From Phymorhynchus buccinoides (taxonomy: Eukaryota; Mollusca; Gastropoda; Neogastropoda; Raphitomidae): a DNA stretch of 64,000 bases. Positions 1-9,493 of this stretch are shown here, piece by piece (within the stretch, counting starts at the first letter, position 1; the number at the start of each line of letters is the position of its first letter). The translations under genes and the position numbers were made by a program. The notes under the pieces are model-generated. The model was not told the origin of the DNA. It saw nothing but the letters and a program-made list of their open reading frames with translations, and searched no databases. The DNA lies in assembly GCA_017654935.2 (NCBI GenBank), contig CM065695.1:36750362-36814361 (forward strand). The letters are read 5' to 3'.

Positions 1-205
1 TTTAACACCTCCATGTCACTAAAAGGCATCAAATTGGGGTCTATTATACAAAGACCCTATTGTCTTAGTTTTGGGAAGTAAGGATAGACCTTATTTTATA
101 TCTGTCACAGAAGAATCCCCAATACTGCAGATGGATTTTGTTCTCTACCCAGGTACATTTAATGGAATGTTTTGGCTGAAATGTGGCTGGCGGTGAAAGG
201 GTTAA
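1..205. mobile_element. piggyBac-type MITE, left-truncated by window edge
   Basis: The right end reads GGCGGTGAAAGGGTTAA and the interior matches complete copies at 7153, 25243, 53149 and 54989. The complete copies are bounded by TTAA and have CCCTTTCACCGCC inverted ends. The left end lies outside the window. It is non-coding. Confidence 0.75.
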
Positions 206-1200
206 TGCTGTCTGAATAAACACACTTTCGGATAAAATTGTATTTTTATTTTTTCCATTATAGTCCCGTCAACAGCTATGGTCATCTCAGGACTGTCACC
301 GCGTAAAGTTCGACCACTTAGTACAAAACACTCATCAATGTATCTTACCAACGTTCAACAACCTGTAAACAACAAAACATACAGTACAATTCATAACATG
401 ACACCTCCATCATTGCACCCTATAGCACATAAGTCCACACAGTGCTGGAAACGTTGAGCCACGCTACTCTATCGGATCCAGGTTAAAAAAAACAGTAAAA
501 AAGGATAACAAATTCATACTAGTAAGCTAAAATACATTAAAAAAAGGCTATATAAGCAAATATGCACTGCAGAATGGACAACAGGTGCCCTTTCCGAGGG
601 TAAGTAATAATCCTAAAACTGTAGATTCCAACACGTTAGTCAAAATAGAATGATTACCGACGATGATAAAACATGAACAGTTTCGATATTAATGCTATCT
701 GAATAAACACACTTTCGGATAAAATGGTATTTCTATTTTTTCCATTATAGTCCCGTCAACAGCTATGGTCATCTCAGGACTGTCACCGCGTAATGTTCGA
801 CCACTTATTACAAAACACTCATCAATGCATCTTACCAACGTTCAACAACGTACCTGTAAACAACAAAACATACAGTACAATTCATAACATCACACCTCCA
901 TCATTGCACCCTATAGCACATAAGTCCACACAGTGCTGGAAACGTGGAGCCACTCTACTCTAATATATCGGATCCAGGTTTTAAAAAAAAGAAGTAAAAA
1001 AGGATAACAAATTCATACTAGTGAGCTAAAATACATAAAAAAGGCTATATAAGCAAATATGCACTGCAGAATGGACAACAGGTGCCCTTTCCGAGGGTAA
1101 GTAATAATCCTAAAACTGTAGATTCCAACACGTTAGTCAAAATAGAATAATTACCAACGATGATAAAACATGGACAGTTTCGATATTAATGCTGTCTAAA
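206..1200 (+). repeat. Two tandem ~490-bp units of dispersed repeat family R1 (5' half)
   Basis: The string TAAACACACTTTCGGATAAA recurs near 217, 704 and 1201, giving a period of about 487-498 bp. Each unit contains TCCCGTCAACAGCTATGG, a GGATCCAGGTT motif and GCAAATATGCACTGCAGAAT. The same sequence recurs at 12602, 16909, 19005 and inverted at 32745. No reading frame is kept. The element class is unknown. Confidence 0.8.
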
Positions 1201-1871
1201 TAAACACACTTTCGGATAAAAACAACAACAACAACAAAAACACGACTCTCACCTCAAAGAGAAATGGTATCCAGATGCCACATACAATAAGGATCATTTT
1301 CACAGAGACATAGATCATCCTTAGCTCTTTTTGGACTGCACACATTGCATGGTTTGCATGTGCATATAGCAGAAAATCACATCGTTATTGAAACATAACT
1401 TTGTAAAACAAGTCAAATGAACACTTAATGCTGAAACGTCTCATGCACATTGAGTATGGACCACAATGCGCATTGGAGAGAGGGGAAGGGTTGGTAAGGA
1501 AAACACGATAACACAAAAACCCACCCACAAATAATAATAGACATCTCACACTCCCATGTCATCCATATCTTTAAATGTTTGTAGGCTAAAATAACTTCAT
1601 TTTCTTGAAACATTCGTTCGTCTGTTGATAAGAGTGATAAAGGTTTCAAGAAAATGATAACATTGACAGACCTTTCCCACTTTGAATAATGCATGCACAT
1701 TCCAAATTGAAACAAAATAAAGGAGTCAGGTAGCATCAACTAGCATGGCCATCTCAGGGACGACATGAACTCAACAACTACATCAGAGTCAACTCATATT
1801 GGATTCCTTTCATTGCCGATTGATGAAATATGTAAAATACACAAAACAGTCATTTGGAAGAACATATCATG
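1201..1871. other. Unique AT-rich sequence, no gene seen
   Basis: Short ORFs only. The stretch is matched by 17351-18027 in copy 2. I see no splice-flanked open exon or recognisable protein. Confidence 0.6.
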
Positions 1872-2098
1872 CACAAATCTGTAAGACTGAAAGGTTGGTG
1901 CATTTGAAATGCCGAATTGATACAACTTTTCATTCTAATGTCTGAATCTGTGAACACAGAACATTTCATAAAGCTAACGTTAACTGGTTTTGTTTCTGAG
2001 GTTCACAAATTCAGACATTAGACAGAAAAAAGTTTTCATCAATTCGGCATTTCAAATGCACCAACGTTTCAGTCTTACAGAGTTGTGTGGAGCGGGAA
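1872..2098. mobile_element. Foldback MITE with ~80-bp arms
   Basis: The left arm (CTGTAAGACTGAAA, then GGTGCATTTGAAATGCCGAA) is repeated inverted at the right end, around a ~45-bp loop. The outer edge reads CACAA(A/C)TCTGTAAGACTG against CAGTCTTACAGAGTTGTG. A matching copy lies at 18028-18240. It is non-coding. Confidence 0.75.
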
Positions 2099-2117
2099 GT
2101 CTGACTGTACGGCTGTT

Positions 2118-2370
2118 ATCTGTCAATCCCAGATGAAGTCAGACCTTCCGCTAACTTTGTCAATCCCAGATTAAGTCAGAACTTCCGCTAACTTTGTCAA
2201 TCCCAGATGAAGTCAGACCTTCCGCGTACTTTGTCAATCCCAGATGAAGTCAGACCTTCCGCTAACTTTGTCAATCCCAGATGAAGTCAGACCTTCCGCA
2301 TACTTTGTCAATCCCGGATTAAGTCAGACCTTCCGCATACTTTGTCAATCCCAGATTAAGTCAGACCTGC
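2118..2370 (+). repeat. 37-bp satellite, ~7 units
   Basis: The unit contains CTTTGTCAATCCCAGAT(T/G)AAG and ends in CCTTCCGCTAA. The same array has ~26 units at 19632-20587 in copy 2. There are no spacers, so it is a satellite and not CRISPR-like. Confidence 0.95.
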
Positions 2371-2388
2371 TTTACTTGTTGGATCCAG

Positions 2389-2536
2389 GGCCTGTATTCA
2401 CGTTGAGATAGCATGAGACTTAGCATCATGCTAACTTAGCTCTTCCAAACGTCCTATTAAATCCTATAGGACATTGGAAGAGCTTCTAAGTTAGCATCAT
2501 GCTAAGTCTCATGCTATCTCAACGTGAATACAGGCC
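2389..2536. mobile_element. 148-bp palindromic MITE with 3-bp target duplication
   Basis: It is a near-perfect palindrome starting GGCCTGTATTCACGTTGAG and ending in its reverse complement. It is flanked by CAG on both sides. Copy 2 (about 20600) has the uninterrupted site GGATCCAGGTTAC, so insertion boundaries and the CAG duplication are directly visible. The 3-bp duplication would fit a Harbinger-like source, but the family is not certain. Confidence 0.85.
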
Positions 2537-3320
2537 CAGGTTACAAAAAAGCAAAATTCGTAAAACAGGGAAAACAAGCATGCATAGGTAAACAAAAACA
2601 CATAAGAAAGGCCATGTAGGCAAACATAGTTACATTGCAGAATAAGCATGCAGAGCGCTCACTCCACGTGGTGGTGCAATTGTTCACCACCTAACCACCA
2701 CACAACAGAAACGCTGGCCTGTCATAAACGGGGGGCAGGAAAACACGTGTAAGAGTTTCAAGAGCCAAGGCCAGAGAATGGACCAGCAAGTCAGAAAGAT
2801 AGTAGATAACAGAAAAGTAAAAGGGAAAAGGGCAGAGTCAAAGAGAGTGTCAGATTAGAGGAAGTTACAAACACAGAACTTTAAAAAATAGGTGGGGGAA
2901 CTATTTGTGCCAAAGCATCCCCCCTCCCCCCTCCCGGTATCCCCACGGGGAATGGGGAGGGGGGGTATAAGTTTCTAGAACAAAGGCAGAAAGATGGATG
3001 ACGGCAAGCAAAGGGAAAAGGCAGAGTCGAAAAGAGTGACAGATTAGAGGAAGTTACAAGCACATAACTTCCAGAAGGTGTGGGACTATTTGTACAACAG
3101 CCCCCCCCCCAAAAAAAAAAAAAAAAAAAAAAAGAAGAAAGAAAAAGTAAACACTATCAAACAGTTTCAAAATGTTTGCTGTGTAAATTTGTATAACATA
3201 ATACCAGAATGGTGTATAAAATGTACTCAAACAGTAGGCCCCATTTGATGCCATTTAGAAAGCAAGTAATGTAGATGGGGTTAGAGGGGAATGTCAGGGG
3301 AGAAGGAACTATTAATAAAG
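2537..3320 (+). repeat. R1 repeat family, 3' half (two tail copies)
   Basis: It carries the R1 3' module: GTCAGAAAGATAGTAGATAA, AGAGTCAAAGAGAGTG, GAGGAAGTTACAA and a C-run with GGTATCCCCACGGGG. A second tail copy follows at 2975-3105. Related tails occur at 14380, 20588, 58065 (inverted), 58865, 60515 and 63628. Confidence 0.75.
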
Positions 3321-3364
3321 TAATATTAATTATAACATTCCCCCCCTCCCTTTTTATTTATTTA

Positions 3365-3466
3365 TTGATGTGTGTGTGTGTATGTGTGTGCGTGTGCGTG
3401 TGCGTGTGCGTGTGCGTGTGCGTGTGCGTGTGTGTGTGAGTGTGTGAGTGTGTGAGAGAGAGAGAG

Positions 3467-3544
<78 letters not shown>

Positions 3545-3555
3545 CGCGCGTGCGT
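3365..3555. repeat. (GT)n/(GC)n/(GA)n compound microsatellite
   Basis: Mostly alternating GT with GTGC, GA and GC blocks. The allele in copy 2 (21457-21646) differs in block order and length. Histidine/threonine-rich ORFs across it are artefacts. Confidence 0.95.
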
Positions 3556-5248
3556 TTTGGGGGCATGGAGTAGCATTGTAATTGCCTGAAATTATGTTTT
3601 TTCAATACTAATGTTATGGGGAAAATGTGTGAACACATCGTAAATGATGTGTTGAACCAAAACGAAATACACATTGAGGCGGGTTAATGCTTTACACTTA
3701 GATTCGTCACATTACATTTTAAAACAATAATTTACAGTAACCTATCTTTTCTACTGTTTTTTCAAGATAATGTGCACAGACTATCTTTAGTTTGTATTTT
3801 TTCAGTTTTGTTTTTTTCACCTAGATTTGAGAAAGTGTGTGTAATTTTGTATATTTAACATACTAATACCATATCATGCACAATCAAAATCATGGTGGGT
3901 ATTTTTTTATTTTTTTATTTTTTTTTTATAACCCAAATTACAAAATCTTTAAATCACCTGCATTTAAAAAAAAAAAATAAAAAAAAAAATATTCCTTTTT
4001 GGAAAAAGCCACAGAAACGGCGATGTTGCTTAGTATATATGGTAGAGAATGGGCGATAATAAAAAGAAACATTCAAAATTTGAATCAGCATAGAAGGTAG
4101 TAAGGAGTGGACGCTCTCCCTATACCATCCTGCGTCAACTTTGGTAGAGTAGCGATACAATTTGAAAAAAAGTTGCTTAACAAACCAGCGTTGACCTGAT
4201 TCAGTCAGACGGGTTGAACGTGCACAGGGGCAGTGGGTGAGAGAGGACGCTTCTCTTTCCCCTTACCGACCTGGACAGAGTGAGGCACAAAACAGCCTTC
4301 AAAAGACAACGGTTCACCCATTCTACCACCACCCTTATAACCGAAACTGTCTGCTACAATAAATGTTACAGATATTATACCATCTTCAGCAATGTCCGGT
4401 TGAAACGCAATCTTTTTGTCAGTTGCCTGCCTTGTTTGTGTGAGTGTACGGCTTTGATGCTTATATTTACTCTTACTAGCTTTAAGAGCTTATTTTTAGT
4501 ATTTTTAGTTCAATTATCCAGTCACCTGCCTGTGAATATTGTCTATTTAGCTTGAAAAGGAACAACAATACTGATAAATTAAAGTCTGGGCTTCACAAAC
4601 AAATGTCGTGTGGTTTCGTCTGAACTAGTCAAGATTCATTACTTTTCTGATACGCTTTAGATATCGCGGGATGGCTACCTCACACATGTGTACAATTAAG
4701 CGTGTAAGAGGTTTAAATTTATGTTTTTCAATTGGATTTTTTTCTAATCATTAGTGCTTTAAAAATAATTGATCACGTGTGTTCTTGAAAGAAATGTAAT
4801 ATGTACAAAATATGGAGGACAAATTAAGCTTGTAACAGAGTGCATCCGCATTGCCCCATACAACAAGGAGACAGTCCAGAAGGTATATTGAATATTTGGA
4901 TTTTTTTGGATATGGCCATACAGTTAATTTCCTCAAATTATGCAGTTTCCAAAATACTCATTATTCTGTGACCATATTCTATCTTTAAAAGTTTATGCTT
5001 TTGACATATATAATCACAACAAAACTTAATATAGTTTTGTTTCAATGTGAACGGTGTGGCAATGAAGTTATACAGTATAATTATCAGACAGAAGAGTGCG
5101 AACCTAAATACAGAATATCCTGGAACTAGACTGTCTGCGATGTAGAGGAAAGAAACCACGTTTTATTTGCTAACAGATATTTCCGATAAAAAACGAACAT
5201 TGAAGGGAATGTATTAATGCTTTGAAAATATTGTCCGGGTCAGGAGAG
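3556..5248. other. AT-rich sequence, no gene recognised
   Basis: It is closely matched by 21647-23343. Only short ORFs occur. No convincing coding exon or RNA gene was seen. Confidence 0.6.
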
Positions 5249-5603
5249 CAAAGATCCCCCACGTCACGTGTCACATTCCCTATTATGCTTGGAAGATTTC
5301 TTGAAGAATGAAAAATGGTGCGTTACGTCCTCTCGGTCTGGAACAGACACATATCGGACATTTGTAAATACAAAGATGGTGGGAACAATACTGGAGGCAA
5401 TGCCCGGAGGCAGTGCAACTCCAGTAAAGTCCCAATTTTTTAACAATACAGATAGGTGTAGCGGCAACCACGCCTCGGCTAAACCTCATCGGCTATGGTA
5501 CCGCCACAAGTTGTAAATTGGGAAGATTTCTTTAAGATTTCTTACCAGCTTTGAAAACACGTGAAAAAACATGATTTTGACACGTGACGTGGTGGGTCTT
5601 TAA
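5249..5603. mobile_element. MITE with CACGTCACGTGTCA ends, host of a nested SINE-like insert
   Basis: The left end AAAGATCCCCCACGTCACG pairs with CGTGACGTGGTGGGTCTTT at the right end. An uninterrupted relative of ~130 bp lies at 56072-56201 with TTAAAGACC outer ends. Positions 5307-5520 are a nested insertion. Confidence 0.8.
5307..5520 (-). mobile_element. SINE-like retroposon (family S1), full length ~214 bp
   Basis: It is inserted into the MITE at 5249 and flanked by 16-bp near-identical duplications (5291-5306 GGAAGATTTCTTGAAG; 5521-5536 GGAAGATTTCTTTAAG), as expected for target-primed reverse transcription. Read on the minus strand it begins near TGGCGGTACCATAGCC and ends GGACGTAA...CATTTTTCATT. 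Other copies are at 12147, 14622, 23401, 49632, 55790 and 59222. Pol III boxes are not clear. Confidence 0.75.
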
Positions 5604-6110
5604 AGAGAAGAGGAAAAAGCAATCTGTACCATTGTGGTGTAGGAACCGGATGTTATGGCAGTGAAATGGGAACCCGATCAGACAGTTAGGTGTAGGCCTA
5701 CAACAGGACAGAGTATTAGGAAGGAATGGGGAGGGGGGATTGGGAGAGCAGGGGTGTGTGTGTGTGTGGGGGGGGGGGGGGGGTGCTGCCAAAGATGAAT
5801 GAACCTGAACAAGCGATTTGATAGCATTAAAGTATGGATTAGACCCACAAAAACAAGTACATAGGGACGATACACGTAAACATATACTCGACTTCATAAA
5901 TCTCGCCTAATTAATAATTTAGACACCCCCACCCCCTCATCAAATAGGAGCATAGAAAAATTTCAAAGAGATAAAATATTCTGCCATTCTCGCTAAACTG
6001 ACCAACACTAAGGTTATTGTCATGAAACTGAAAGAACCTGACTTTGAGATCGAGGGTCGTAAACATGAGGAAGGGTGTGCGTCTTAATGCACAACCTTCG
6101 CGACAAAAAC
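5604..6110. other. No gene recognised; short (GT)/(G) tract
   Basis: A GTGTGTG plus poly-G tract lies at about 5754-5784. The rest is AT-rich with no supported exon. Confidence 0.6.
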
Positions 6111-6330
6111 TGTAAATAACACATTTCTTAAAGCAAACATTTTACAAATCGTGTGTAAATAACACATTTTGTAAAGCAAACATTTACATATCGTGTGCCA
6201 AAAACATTTCTTTAAGCAAACTTACATATTTTGTCCAAATAACACATTTCGTAAAGCAAACATTTACATATTGTGTGCAAATAACAGATTTTGTAAAGCA
6301 AACATTAACATATCGTGTACAAATAACAGA
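6111..6330 (+). repeat. ~42-bp tandem repeat, 5-6 units
   Basis: The unit reads AAATAACACATTT(T/C)GTAAAG followed by CAAACATTTACATATCGTGTG. Copy 2 has it at 24190-24421. Confidence 0.9.
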
Positions 6331-6472
6331 TTAATTTTGGGAGGTAAGGATAGGCCCTATTTTATGCATGTCACAGAGGAATCCCCAATATTGCAGACAT
6401 AATCTTTTCTCTACCCGGGTAAGTTTAATGGTAAAGTTTTGGCTGAGGAATGGCTAGCGTTGAAAGGGTTAA
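6331..6472. mobile_element. Truncated piggyBac-type MITE
   Basis: It shares TTTTGGGAGGTAAGGATAG, the AATCCCCAATA segment and the GTTGAAAGGGTTAA end with the complete copies but lacks the other terminus. The matching copy is 24422-24562. Confidence 0.7.
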
Positions 6473-7152
6473 AACCGTAAATATTTCGTATTATATTATT
6501 CTTTATCGTATACACCCAACCAAACTTCCTAGCGTGCTACAAGTTGGAAAATTCATCATTAAAACAATTCACCTTAAAACAAATACTGAGTTGTGCACGC
6601 AGATAACGTAGAAAATGGCTCAACGTAAAAAGGAGATAGGAGTGGAGATAACGAGAACGAGAAGAAGAGAGTTTAATATCGTGTGTGAAGCTAAAGGCCG
6701 TATAGGACTATTTACTTTAGCGAAAGAAAGTTTGCTAATCAACTGAATTTTCACTGAACATTAATATTGTCAGTGAAAATTAGAAGGAAACCCACAACCA
6801 CTGTCTTTGGACCAAGTTGAATGGTCCGATACAGCCTGAACGAGCACAAAATAGTGTCCATTCTTTTCAAGTGTCTTGTTGACCCATTTAACAAATCAAA
6901 GCTTTTAACATATTTCAGATTGTCACATTTCTATATGGCATAGAACGGGTGAAAAAGGGAAAATATCCATACTTTGACAAGTTTGGATTTCAACTGAGCT
7001 TTGAAATAAGCAGGAGGCAATAGAAAGGGTTCGGCTGCATCCCCTTTTATTGCCAACCTTGAAATATACTTCAACACTAAAATCGCGGGTGGGAAGGCAG
7101 TAACGATATTTTTCACCCATTCTATATATACCAATCTGACAATAAAAGAACA
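6473..7152. other. No gene recognised
   Basis: A minus-strand ORF near 6931-7171 is unchanged in copy 2 (25021-25261). I recognise no domain in it, and so little change in such recent copies is not evidence of coding. Confidence 0.5.
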
Positions 7153-7397
7153 TTAACCCTTTCACCGCCAAAGTCGCATTTTAGCACCACAGTGATTCAA
7201 CACCTATGTGACTAAAAGGCATCAAATTGGGGTCTATTATCCAAAGACCCCATTGTCTTAGTTTTGGGAAGTAAGGGTAGACTTATTTTATACATGTCAC
7301 AGAAGAATCCCCAATACTGCAGATGGATTTTGTTCTCTACCCAGGTAAATTTAATGGGAATTTTTGCCTGAAATATGGCTGGCGGTGAAAGGGTTAA
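7153..7397. mobile_element. Complete piggyBac-type MITE (245 bp)
   Basis: TTAA target duplications lie at both ends, with inverted termini CCCTTTCACCGCCA and TGGCGGTGAAAGGG. TTAA sites and CCCTTT-type termini are characteristic of piggyBac elements. There is no ORF. Confidence 0.88.
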
Positions 7398-7764
7398 ACA
7401 AATATTTTGAAAGTGCATTTTTACATGGGTCCTAATGTTATGCATATTATCAAACATTATGCAAGGTTCCGCAATTCGTTAGAATGATTGCGGAACCTAA
7501 CAGAACGTATGCGAGATAGAGACAGACAAACAGGCCTGTAAACAGGCTGCATCACACAATCACAATTCATTTGTTAATGTGGGAGAAAATGCACAACATT
7601 CAAATGCTAAAAAGAAAAATCCACACTTTCGTAACGTATTAAACCCGTATAGGTTTCTTATAAATAGCAAGTGTTGTAAGGCACTTTGAATGTAGCAACA
7701 AACAACGGAGATGACGAAGTACCGATTGTTATATCATTCGTGACTAACACGATGATAAGTAAGC
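7398..7764. other. No gene recognised
   Basis: It contains a short palindrome around 7468-7500 (AGGTTCCGCAAT against ATTGCGGAACCT). Otherwise AT-rich and featureless. Confidence 0.55.
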
Positions 7765-8060
7765 TTAGTCACGGTGACGGCGCACGGCGACGACGATGAC
7801 GGCGATGACGATGACGGCGACGACGACGAAGAGACGACAACGACGATGAAATATTGTCATTTCGTTGATGAGGACGACGATTTCCACGATGATGATACCG
7901 TCGACGAAGATAGCGACGACGACGACGACGACTACGAGAGCGACCATAAAGACAGGCGAAACGAAGACGTCGATGATGAAGATGATGATGAAGCCGACGA
8001 TGATGATACAAAGACGAGATTGATGATGCCGAGGAAGATAACGTTGACGGCGACAAGATG
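7765..8060. repeat. Degenerate (GAC/GAT)n trinucleotide tract
   Basis: It consists largely of GAC, GAT and GAA triplets, giving an Asp-rich frame on + and Ser/Arg/His-rich frames on the minus strand. This looks like an imperfect microsatellite and not a gene. The copy is at 25863-26150. Confidence 0.8.
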
Positions 8061-8259
8061 AAGTTGACTGTAAAGGCGATGACAACTGACTGTTCTGGTT
8101 TTCGTTGTTGACGCCAGGATGACAACACAGCGGCGTTGATTTCCATCGATGAGGCGACAAGAAATGTCGGGGTGTAGGAGGGCGTAGAAGACGCGTGAAT
8201 GCGCTGAAAACCCTCTTCATTTTGGCAAGGCAATGCGTAAACACCAAAAAGCCTCCTTT
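8061..8259 (-). CDS. Candidate internal exon, possible GAIN-like region (end unresolved)
   Basis: On the minus strand a strong polypyrimidine tract precedes TTTTGCAG at 8260, so an exon could start at 8259. In the phase supplied by the exon at 8621-8812 (one base carried over), the frame is open and includes VLSSWRQQRKPEQSVVIAF. That pattern is loosely like a beta-strand region of GAIN/REJ-type receptor ectodomains, which is a weak resemblance. The frame then runs into the trinucleotide tract, so the donor is unresolved. Copy 2 differs by an 11-base and a 1-base deletion that together restore the frame. It may be a real exon, or part of a decayed gene. Confidence 0.35.
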
Positions 8260-8620
8260 CTGCAAAAGAAAGAAAGAAAAAAGCTTAATGACAAATCTGG
8301 TACACATTAAATATGGCAAAATACACATTTTTGTCTGCTAGAGAATATAATCTAATATGATGGAAAAGCAACCTGGCTTGCTTTTATCTCCCTTAGTCTT
8401 AAATGTGGATTAACAGTAAGCATCGGCCATTGTTTTTTTAATAAATTATCCGAACTTTAAATAGCAAAATAATAAAGATTAAAGCAGGAAGAAAAACACT
8501 TTTTATTTTGTTTAACTGCAGCAGAAGATAAAGTGATCGCTTTGACAAAATGTGTCATCATCATCATCATCATCATTATCACCATCACCATTCTATATCA
8601 ACTGTATATAACATGCATAC

Positions 8621-8812
8621 CCATGAAGGTGAATCGGCCAACATCCGCAACATCGACGAGCAGATGAGCATCAGTCAGTGCAAATGAACACTGATGTGTA
8701 CCCAGTAGAGATGAAACCCCGTGGACCGTAGATGACCGGACGTCAAGGTTTGACAGGTCAGCGAGCCTGTGGACAGTGGTCATCATGGCGGAGTACCTCC
8801 GTTCCCTGACAT
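8621..8812 (-). CDS. Candidate internal coding exon, 192 bp, product not recognised
   Basis: The exon is bounded by a good acceptor (pyrimidine tract then GTGCAG at 8813) and a donor ATGG|GTATGC at 8620. It is open across 63 codons with phase-1 introns at both ends and includes VHRLADLSNLDVRSSTV. Copy 2 (26701-26892) differs at two bases (8673 and 8703), both third codon positions and both synonymous (Thr ACT/ACG, Leu CTG/CTC). That pattern supports coding. The helical, Leu/Val-rich sequence vaguely resembles adhesion-receptor or polycystin ectodomain helices, but I do not claim a family. The flanking exon towards 5' was not found; the Tc1 and a palindromic element lie there. Confidence 0.5.
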
Positions 8813-8869
8813 CTGCACACTAAGGGGAAAACAAACCACGTATTAATGTATGGTAGGCATAAACATGTA

Positions 8870-9300
8870 TATATATCGTGCCGAATCTGTGTAATTGCCG
8901 ATTCCGCGGAATCGGCAGTAATTTTGCCTATTCCGCGTAATCGGTAAATCATTGCCTATTTGCATGTATTAAGCAACGTTTTGCCGAATCTGTGTTAAGG
9001 GTGTTTTTTCTTGCCTATTTCACGGAATAGGCAGCCGATTACGCGGAATGGGCAGCCGATTACGAAGAATCGGCAATTTGGCCTATTCCGCGTATTCGGC
9101 AAGTTTGGAATGACTAAATATCCCATAATAAAACCTGTCTGTCATTCTCTCTTATCAGTGTTTGTGATGTAAAATGATCGTCGTTTCACAGAAGCGGCAA
9201 ATCGTTGCTTAAGACGTGAAATAGGCAACGATTTGCCGATTACGCAGAATAGGCAAAATGACTGCAGATTCCACGGATTCGGCACGACATATACATCGAA
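8870..9300. mobile_element. ~430-bp element with inverted ends and an array of GCCGATT-type palindromes
   Basis: The outer ends TCGTGCCGAATC (left) and GATTCGGCACGA (right) are inverted. Between them at least eight short palindromic modules of the type GCCGATTACGCGGAAT or TGCCTATTCCGCG occur in both orientations. There is no ORF. Copy 2 lies at 26945-27365. It is best read as a non-autonomous DNA element with subterminal palindromes; family unknown. Confidence 0.65.
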
Positions 9301-9493
9301 ATGAAACGTTCATTGCGTACGCCTTTATATTACTTTTGCTTGAACAGTAGCCTAGTGGATTAGACTTGCAGAATACTCCAGACGCTGTCCTGGAGGACTT
9401 GATATATCAAATAGTTTTGTTTAGTGCGTAGATACATCGCCGCTAAAAGAGCTTTGGGTGACAACACTGCAGAAATCAACTCCATCACTACTA
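9301..9493. other. Unique flank of the Tc1 insertion
   Basis: It is shared with copy 2 up to the TA at 9492-9493. It contains GGATTAGACTTGCAG and CCAGACGCTGTCCTGGAGGA, which reappear as a small insertion in copy 2 at about 27219. Confidence 0.6.

Noticed and set aside
7774..8061. Asp-rich 95-residue ORF on the plus strand and long Ser/Arg/His-rich ORFs on the minus strand
   Set aside because: They translate an imperfect GAC/GAT trinucleotide tract; several frames are open only because of composition.
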